Assembly (NCBI GenBank): GCA_040752275.1
Contig: JBFMFH010000017.1
Coordinates: forward strand, 1-64,000
DNA: 64,000 bases
Direction of reading: 5' to 3'
Source of the DNA: JBFMFH01 sp040752275
GTDB lineage: Bacteria; Acidobacteriota; Vicinamibacteria; Vicinamibacterales; JAKQTR01
This document shows, one piece after another, positions 59,190 through 64,000 of the stretch. Position numbers and translations under genes: made by a program. The notes beneath the pieces were generated by a model, which saw only the letters and a list, made by a program, of their open reading frames with translations, had not been told where the DNA came from and made no database searches. Position 1 is the stretch's first letter. Each line of letters starts with the position of its first letter.

Positions 59190-60041
59190 ATGCCAGCCGA
59201 CGACACCTGCCGCATCGGCGTCTACATCTGCCACTGCGGCCTGAACATCGCGGGCCGTGTGGATGTCCAGGCTCTCGAGCGGTACGCCGCCACGCTGCCG
59301 AAGGTCGTGCTCGCGAAGACCTACAAGTTCATGTGCTCCGACCCGGGCCAGCAGCTCATCAAGGATGACCTCGACCGCCGCGGCATCACACACCTCGTCG
59401 TCGCGTCGTGCTCGCCACTGATGCACGAACCGACCTTCCGCGCCGTGCTCAAGGACAAGGGCGTGAACCCCTACCTGTACCAGATGGTCAACATCCGCGA
59501 GCAGGTCTCGTGGGTCACAGCCGACGCGGACCGGGCCACCCGCAAAGCCCGGCTGCTCCTCACCGCGGCCGTGCGCCGGGTGGCGCTGCACCATGCGCTC
59601 GAACGGTCGAAGACCCCGATCAACCCCAACGTTCTCATCGTCGGTGGTGGCATCGCGGGCATCTCGGCGGCGCTGACGATGGCGGAGGCCGGCAAGCAGG
59701 TGTACCTGGTCGAGCGCGAGCCGAGCATCGGCGGCCACATGGCACATTTCGACAAGACCTTCCCCACGCTCGACTGCGCGGCCTGCATCCTGACGCCGAA
59801 GATGACGCAGGTCGGCAAGCATCCGAACATTCACCTCATGGCGTACAGCGAGGTCGAGGCCGTCAGCGGCTTCATCGGGAACTTCACAGTGAAGGTCAGG
59901 CGCAAGGCCAGCTACGTGGATACGGACACCTGCACGGGATGCGGCACGTGCTGGGAGACGTGTCCGGCGCGCCGCATTCCGGCGACGCGCGTGATGCGCA
60001 AGGGCTCGCAGGTGATCGGCCAGACGACGGTGCCGGCCTGA
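59190..60041 (+). CDS. hdrA: Half-length HdrA-like flavoprotein (N-terminal part only)
   Basis: 283 residues against about 650 in full HdrA. Present: the N-terminal domain with YICHCGLNIAG, SCSPLMHEPTFR and LYQMVNIREQVSWV; the FAD-binding GGGIAG (152-157); VEREPSIGGHMAHFDKTFPTLDCAACILTPKM (Cys196, Cys199); and one [4Fe-4S] motif CTGCGTCWETCP (Cys248, 251, 254, 258). Missing: the rest of the thioredoxin-reductase-like FAD domain and the C-terminal ferredoxin domains. No frameshifted remainder follows; the next 30 nt lead straight into the DRTGG gene. GGAGGGGAGAGC precedes the ATG. It may be a split HdrA or a docking form. Confidence 0.85.
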   Translation: MPADDTCRIGVYICHCGLNIAGRVDVQALERYAATLPKVVLAKTYKFMCSDPGQQLIKDDLDRRGITHLVVASCSPLMHEPTFRAVLKDKGVNPYLYQMVNIREQVSWVTADADRATRKARLLLTAAVRRVALHHALERSKTPINPNVLIVGGGIAGISAALTMAEAGKQVYLVEREPSIGGHMAHFDKTFPTLDCAACILTPKMTQVGKHPNIHLMAYSEVEAVSGFIGNFTVKVRRKASYVDTDTCTGCGTCWETCPARRIPATRVMRKGSQVIGQTTVPA

Positions 60042-60070
60042 CGGCACCGACCCCGGAAGGGACGACACGA

Positions 60071-60499
60071 ATGGATCTCACGCCGGCACTCGGACCTCGC
60101 CCGCCCGCCTCCGAGACGGGAGAATCCGGGCTCACGCTGGACGAGGTCCGCCAGGTGCTCGATGCCGAGACCATCTGGTGCCCGGAGCCGTCTGTCCGCG
60201 CCGAGTGGGTGGTGGCTGCGGATCTGATGAGCGATGTGCTGATCTGCCAGGCTCCCGGGCGACTCCTCCTCACGAGCCTGGTGAACCAGCAGGCGATCCG
60301 CACGGCCGCGATCATGGACTTCGCGGGCGTGGTCTTCGTCAGGGGCAAGTCGCCGCGCGCCGACGTGGTCGAGCTGGCACAGGAGAAGCGGGTGCCCGTG
60401 TTCGTCACGGCGCTCCCGACGTTCGAGGCCGCCGGCGTCCTGTACGCGGCCCTGCGGGCGCGCACCGGGACCCGCGACGGGACGTCATGCGATGGATGA
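60071..60499 (+). CDS. DRTGG domain protein (first copy)
   Basis: 142 residues. The DRTGG-type fold is seen from LTLDEVRQVLDAETIW, then VVAADLMSDVLICQAPGRLLLTSLVNQQAIRTAAIMDFAGVVFVRGKSPRADVVELAQEKRVPVFVTALPTFEAAGVLYAAL. Such small domains occur beside [FeFe]-hydrogenase and NuoEF genes and in CBS-type sensors; the ligand is unknown. Overlaps the next gene by 8 nt. A second, related protein lies at 62259-62606. Confidence 0.8.
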   Translation: MDLTPALGPRPPASETGESGLTLDEVRQVLDAETIWCPEPSVRAEWVVAADLMSDVLICQAPGRLLLTSLVNQQAIRTAAIMDFAGVVFVRGKSPRADVVELAQEKRVPVFVTALPTFEAAGVLYAALRARTGTRDGTSCDG

Positions 60500-60920
60500 C
60501 CGGCAGTTCGTACGGACCTACGTGGTCACCGGAGGCGATTTTCAGGGTGGCGGACGGATGTCGACCGACATCAAGGACACCCTTAAGGACCTCGGGTTCC
60601 CGCCGGCCCTGATTCGGCGGGTGGCCATTGCCGCCTACGAGGCCGAGATGAACGTGGTCATGTATGCGCGGTCCGCTACCGTGACGCTCCGGGTCACTCC
60701 GGACTGCATCGGGCTCGAGGTGATCGACCAGGGGTCGGGCATTCCGGACGTGCCCCTGGCCATGCAGGAGGGGTACTCCACGGCGACGGCCGAGATGCGC
60801 GAGATGGGCTTCGGTGCCGGCATGGGACTGCCGAACATCAAGCGGAACGCCGACGAGTTCGTGATCGCCTCCGAAGTCGGGCGCGGAACCGACCTGGCCA
60901 TCCGCGTCCGCGTGCACTGA
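60492..60920 (+). CDS. RsbW/RsbT-like ATP-binding protein (HATPase_c)
   Basis: 142 residues, a single HATPase domain of the anti-sigma-regulator type. N-box IAAYEAEMNVVMYA (about 47-60), G1 DQGSGIPD, and G2 GFGAGMGLPNIKRNADEF. It has no sensor or phosphoacceptor domain, so it would act as a serine kinase or ATP-dependent switch on a partner protein. It sits between the DRTGG gene and the hydrogenase-like gene, 1 nt before the latter's start. Confidence 0.85.
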   Translation: MDDRQFVRTYVVTGGDFQGGGRMSTDIKDTLKDLGFPPALIRRVAIAAYEAEMNVVMYARSATVTLRVTPDCIGLEVIDQGSGIPDVPLAMQEGYSTATAEMREMGFGAGMGLPNIKRNADEFVIASEVGRGTDLAIRVRVH

Positions 60921-60921
60921 G

Positions 60922-62262
60922 ATGGGCACCGACGCCTACCATTCGATTCGTTTCGACGGCAACCTGTGCAACGGCTGCGTGGCCTGCATGCGTGTGTGCC
61001 CGACCCAGGCGATCCGCGTCCGGCACCAGCGTGCCGTGATGCTCGAGGACCGGTGCATCGACTGCTGCGAATGCCTGAAGGCGTGCAAGCGCTCCGCCAT
61101 CATTCCGTTGACCGAGTCCCCGTCGACGCTGCCCGACTTCGAGTACTCGGTTGCGGTTCCGTCGCCGGCGCTCTACACGCAGTACGACAGGGACGTGACG
61201 CCCGGCGTGATCCTCCAGGCCCTGCGCGAGAGCGGCTTCGACGATGCCGCCACGCTCTCGTGGGCGTGCGAAGCGGTCACGCGGGCCATTGAGTACTACC
61301 TCGATGCCTACCGTGGACCTTTTCCGCTCATCTCATCCTTCTGCCCGTCGGTGGTCCGCCTCGTCCAGGTGAAGTACCCGGATCTGCTCGGCCAGTTGCT
61401 CCCCGTGCTCTCGCCCCGCGAAGTCGCGGCCCGCGAAGCCAAGCGGCGGAAGTCCGAGGAGCTGGCCGTCGGGATGGATCAGGTTGGCACCGTCTACCTG
61501 ACGCCGTGCCCGGCCAAGATGGTGTCCATCGCCGATCACCCCGGGATGGAACGGTCCTACATCAACTCGGCCGTGGCCATCAGCGATATCTTCCCGCTCC
61601 TCGCACCCGTTATCCGGGAGATCCAGACCACCCGCGCCCGCGTCGATCAGCGCGAGACGGCGGCCGGGTTGGGCTGGGCATTCTCGATAGGCTTGCCCAG
61701 TTCGCTCCCGGCGGAGGATACCCTCTCGGTGTGGGGTCTGCCGAACGTGCTGAGGACTCTCGATGACATCGAGAAGGGCAGACTGGGACGCTACGCGTTC
61801 ATCGAGTGCCATGCCTGCCCCGAAGGCTGTGTGAGCGGAGCGCTGACCGTCGAGAATCCCTACGTCGCCCGGGCACGCGCCATCCGCCTGCAGCAGTCCC
61901 TGCCGCGGCGCGCCCTGATCGATGAAGCCGACGTCAGGGAGCGGTTCGCACGCCACGAGTTCCACACCCCCGTGCCGTTCAAGGCGCGCCCGTCGAGTCC
62001 GCTCGACCGGGACATCGAGCGCGCCATCGTCAAGATGAAGCAGCGCGACCACCTCGCCGCCGACTTGCCCGGAATCGACTGCGGCGCGTGCGGCGCGCCG
62101 ACGTGCGCGGCGTTTGCCGAGGATGTCGTGACAGGCGCCGCAGAGCAGGCGGACTGCGTGTTTGTCCGGGTCGCGCGGATTCAGGACGCGGTGCAGGAGC
62201 TTGTGGCACTGGTGCGGCACTCGGACAAGGGCGCCGGTCCGACGCGTGAGGGGCGCCTATGA
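60922..62262 (+). CDS. [FeFe]-hydrogenase-like Fe-S sensor protein with ACS-type C-terminal cluster
   Basis: 446 residues. Two [4Fe-4S] ferredoxin motifs come first (Cys16, 19, 22, 26 and Cys45, 48, 51, 55). The hydrogenase large-subunit C-terminal domain follows with L1 SSFCPS, L2 TPCPAK and L3 ECHACPEGC. The four cysteines expected to hold the H-cluster cubane are kept (Cys141, 196, 299, 303), but the proton-transfer Cys of TSCCP is Phe140. At the C-terminus the motif CGACGAPTC with a later Cys (387, 390, 395, 412) is the Fes/ACS-gamma-type cluster. This resembles the sensory hydrogenase HsfB without its PAS domain. A catalytic H2 role is unlikely. Overlaps the second DRTGG gene (ATGA). Confidence 0.85.
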   Translation: MGTDAYHSIRFDGNLCNGCVACMRVCPTQAIRVRHQRAVMLEDRCIDCCECLKACKRSAIIPLTESPSTLPDFEYSVAVPSPALYTQYDRDVTPGVILQALRESGFDDAATLSWACEAVTRAIEYYLDAYRGPFPLISSFCPSVVRLVQVKYPDLLGQLLPVLSPREVAAREAKRRKSEELAVGMDQVGTVYLTPCPAKMVSIADHPGMERSYINSAVAISDIFPLLAPVIREIQTTRARVDQRETAAGLGWAFSIGLPSSLPAEDTLSVWGLPNVLRTLDDIEKGRLGRYAFIECHACPEGCVSGALTVENPYVARARAIRLQQSLPRRALIDEADVRERFARHEFHTPVPFKARPSSPLDRDIERAIVKMKQRDHLAADLPGIDCGACGAPTCAAFAEDVVTGAAEQADCVFVRVARIQDAVQELVALVRHSDKGAGPTREGRL

Positions 62263-62606
62263 CGGTAGCGGAGGTGGCGGCACGGCTCGACGCAGCCACG
62301 ATGACGGCAATCCCCGTCTCGCGGCCCGTACTCGGCGGGTACGCCTCCGATCTCTTGTCGGACGTCATGGCGAATGCCCGCGAAGGCGATGTGTGGGTGA
62401 CGTTGCAGAAGCACGTCAACGTGGTCGCCGTCGCCCAACTCGTGAACCTGGCGGCCATCGTGCTGGTGCACGGCCGCAAGCCGGATCCGGACACCGTCGC
62501 CCGGGCAAACGAACATGGGGTCCCGATTCTGGTCACCGCTTGCTCCGCATTCGAGGCGGTGGGCCGGCTCTGGGAATCCGGTCTTCGTGGCCGAGGTGCG
62601 CCCTGA
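62259..62606 (+). CDS. DRTGG domain protein (second copy)
   Basis: 115 residues, related to the 60071-60499 protein but lacking its N-terminal 30 residues. TVAEVAARLDAATM, LGGYASDLLSDVMANAREGDVWVTLQKHVNVVAVAQLVNLAAIVLVHGRKPDPDTVARANEHGVPILVTACSAFEAVGRLW aligns with it throughout. It overlaps the hydrogenase-like gene (ATGA), and the next gene begins 2 nt after its stop. Ligand unknown. Confidence 0.8.
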   Translation: MTVAEVAARLDAATMTAIPVSRPVLGGYASDLLSDVMANAREGDVWVTLQKHVNVVAVAQLVNLAAIVLVHGRKPDPDTVARANEHGVPILVTACSAFEAVGRLWESGLRGRGAP

Positions 62607-62608
62607 GG

Positions 62609-63907
62609 GTGTATCGCCTCGACATGCACGTGCACACCTGTCTCTCACCGTGCGGGGACCTCGATATGCACCCGTCGGCCATCGTGGACGCGGGGGCGGG
62701 CGCGAATCTGCACGGCCTGGCGGTGTGCGACCACCATGCCGCCGACAACCTGCCAGCCGTGCAGCGGGCCGGGAAGGCGCGAGGGCTGGCGGTACTGCCA
62801 GGCATGGAGATCACCACCGAAGAGGAGGTCCACCTGCTGGCCCTGCTGCCGGACGCGACCGCGGCCGGCGTTCTCCAGGCACGCGTCTCCGCTGTCCTGC
62901 CCGGGCGGAACGTTCCGGACATCTTCGGCCTCCAGGTGATCGCCAACGAGCGGGCAGAGGTGCTGGGCTTCAACGAGTCGCGCCTCGCGGGCGCCACCAC
63001 CTGGAACCTCGAGCGGGCGGTCGACGAGATTCACCGAGTGGAGGGCCTGGCGATCGCCGCCCACGCCGATCGCGAACGATCGGGCATCGTCGGTCAGCTC
63101 GGGTTCGTGCCACCCGGACTGGCGCTCGATGCCATCGAAGTGTCGGCCGCCACGACGTTCGACCTCGGCCGAGCACGGCTCGGGCTCCCGCTCGGCTTGC
63201 CGGTGGTCACCGGGTCCGACGCCCACGATCCCGCCAGTCTCGGCCGTGCGATCACGTACTGGTACCTGGACGATGCCACCCCCCGTGAAGTGCGCCTGGC
63301 GCTGCGCGGCGAGGGTGGCCGGGCAGTGCTCGGAGGAGGGCGGCCGATGGAGGACCTAGCGCTCCACATTCTGGATCTCGCCCGGAACGGCCTGGAGGCC
63401 GGGGCCACGCGGATCGAGATCGACGTCAGCGAGGACCTGGCCGGGAACCGCCTGACGATCAGCGTGCGCGACAACGGCCGCGGCATGCACGCGCCGGTGG
63501 TGGCACGGGCGGCCGATCCGTTCTTCACCACGCGAGGGACCCGCGACGTCGGCCTGGGACTTCCGCTGCTGAAGCAGGCGGCGGAAGCCGCGCGGGGCGC
63601 GCTGCGGATCGATTCGGTCCCGGGCCAGGGCACCGTCACGACGGCCACCTTCGAACACCGGCACGTCGACCGCGCTCCGCTCGGGGATCTCGAGACCACC
63701 GTGCTCGTCCTCATGGCGTCGAGCCCCGAGGTCGAGCTGGTCCTGACGCACCGCCGGAGTGCCCGAGCCTATACGCTGGCGTCGTCGGACCTCCGGGCGG
63801 CGTTGGGGGAATGCTCGTGGTCATCGCCAGAGGCGATCGCACTCGTGCGCGGCGCCATCCGGCATGGAGAAGCCAGCCTCGAGGAGCGAGGCCATGAAGG
63901 CAGCTGA
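62609..63907 (+). CDS. PHP-domain metal phosphoesterase fused to HATPase domain
   Basis: 432 residues from a GTG at 62609 (VYRLDMHVHT). PHP motifs: DMHVHTCLSPCGD, CDHHAADN, GMEITTEEEVHLL, AAHADRERSG and GSDAHDP, a full set of metal ligands. From about residue 247 it continues without a stop into a histidine-kinase-type ATPase: MEDLALHILDLARNGLEAGA (N-box), DNGRGM (G1), DPFFTTR (F-box), VGLGLPLL (G2). There is no DHp histidine. In related clusters these are separate proteins. A GGAGGAGGG site precedes an in-frame ATG at 63347, so the ATPase part (186 residues) may also be made alone. Confidence 0.85.
   Translation: MYRLDMHVHTCLSPCGDLDMHPSAIVDAGAGANLHGLAVCDHHAADNLPAVQRAGKARGLAVLPGMEITTEEEVHLLALLPDATAAGVLQARVSAVLPGRNVPDIFGLQVIANERAEVLGFNESRLAGATTWNLERAVDEIHRVEGLAIAAHADRERSGIVGQLGFVPPGLALDAIEVSAATTFDLGRARLGLPLGLPVVTGSDAHDPASLGRAITYWYLDDATPREVRLALRGEGGRAVLGGGRPMEDLALHILDLARNGLEAGATRIEIDVSEDLAGNRLTISVRDNGRGMHAPVVARAADPFFTTRGTRDVGLGLPLLKQAAEAARGALRIDSVPGQGTVTTATFEHRHVDRAPLGDLETTVLVLMASSPEVELVLTHRRSARAYTLASSDLRAALGECSWSSPEAIALVRGAIRHGEASLEERGHEGS
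63332..63340 (+). promoter_or_regulatory. Internal ribosome binding site inside the PHP-ATPase fusion
   Basis: GGAGGAGGG lies 6 nt ahead of the in-frame ATG at 63347, which is exactly where the ATPase domain starts. It may allow separate translation of the ATPase, or be a relic of two formerly separate genes. Confidence 0.6.
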
Positions 63908-63931
63908 GTGGACGGCTGCAGGAGCCGAAGC

Positions 63932-64000
63932 ATGATGGACGTCGCGAAGGTCGAACGGATTGTCGATCGTCACGGGCGGCGCCGGGAGCATCTGATCGCG
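63932..64000 (+). CDS. NuoE/HydC-like subunit, N-terminus only
   Basis: 23 codons remain before the window ends: MMDVAKVERIVDRHGRRREHLIA. This matches the characteristic start of NuoE-like thioredoxin-fold [2Fe-2S] subunits of NADH-linked bifurcating hydrogenases and formate dehydrogenases. It follows the PHP-ATPase gene by 24 nt with a CAGGAG site. NuoF- and hydrogenase-type subunits would be expected further on. Confidence 0.6.
   Translation, partial: MMDVAKVERIVDRHGRRREHLIA

Noticed and set aside
58266..60068. 600-codon open frame opposite hdrB and hdrA
   Set aside because: Antisense shadow of the Hdr genes, whose cluster motifs are unmistakable. Its composition is Arg/His/Gly-rich without a recognisable domain.
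60042..60070. Frameshifted continuation of HdrA
   Set aside because: I looked for HdrA C-terminal motifs in the other frames after the stop. The sequence runs directly into the DRTGG gene and no ferredoxin motifs of HdrA appear.

Overview
The window is GC-rich and densely packed, with about 48 protein-coding genes. I recognised no rRNA, tRNA, CRISPR array or insertion sequence. Several things suggest an Acidobacteriota genome, probably class Vicinamibacteria: large exported DUF5916/CBM9-type beta-barrel proteins, a DUF5117-type zinc metalloprotease, Gly-rich secreted hydrolases, a BlaI/M56 pair, Tat-exported molybdo-enzymes and very high third-position GC. This assignment is inference from gene style, not from a marker gene.

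Layout. 1-5.5 kb (minus): a partial CocE/NonD hydrolase, then a three-subunit periplasmic molybdenum hydroxylase resembling PaoABC. 5.7-10.4 kb (minus): a minor-pilin operon (FimT, PilV, PilW and a very large PilX-like protein). 10.7-12.9 kb (minus): ECF sigma factor, anti-sigma factor and a membrane protein. 12.9-25 kb: peptidases (M29-like, PepD, rhomboid, DUF5117), exported barrel proteins and TypA. 25.1-28.6 kb (plus): an SDR and poly-gamma-glutamate synthase genes pgsB-pgsC-pgsW. 28.5-33.2 kb (minus): an exported protein, a B12-radical SAM protein, an M56 peptidase and a BlaI repressor, with matching operator-like palindromes at two of these genes. 33.3-37.6 kb (minus): Tag glycosylase, a saccharopine-dehydrogenase-like protein and an acyl-CoA dehydrogenase. 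38-40.8 kb (plus): aldo/keto reductase, a YbjQ-type protein and an MDR oxidoreductase. 40.9-45.9 kb (minus): an ABC ATPase, a likely pseudokinase and an ABC permease fused to a CPBP protease. 46-57 kb: an old yellow enzyme, a second DUF5916 protein, lutABC plus a HAD phosphatase, and an S9 peptidase.

57-64 kb (plus, running off the window): an Rrf2-type Fe-S regulator stands divergent to a tightly packed operon. It encodes HdrC, HdrB, a half-length HdrA, a DRTGG protein, an RsbW-like ATPase, a [FeFe]-hydrogenase-like Fe-S protein that has lost the proton-transfer cysteine, a second DRTGG protein, a PHP-HATPase fusion and the start of a NuoE/HydC subunit. This is the most interesting locus. 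It looks like an electron-transfer (possibly bifurcating) complex encoded together with its own redox-sensing and signalling parts.

Between genes there is a recurring non-coding signature: tandem arrays with an exact 7-bp period. Three distant arrays share the same unit (CGGGATT), and several arrays or single elements lie just after stop codons.
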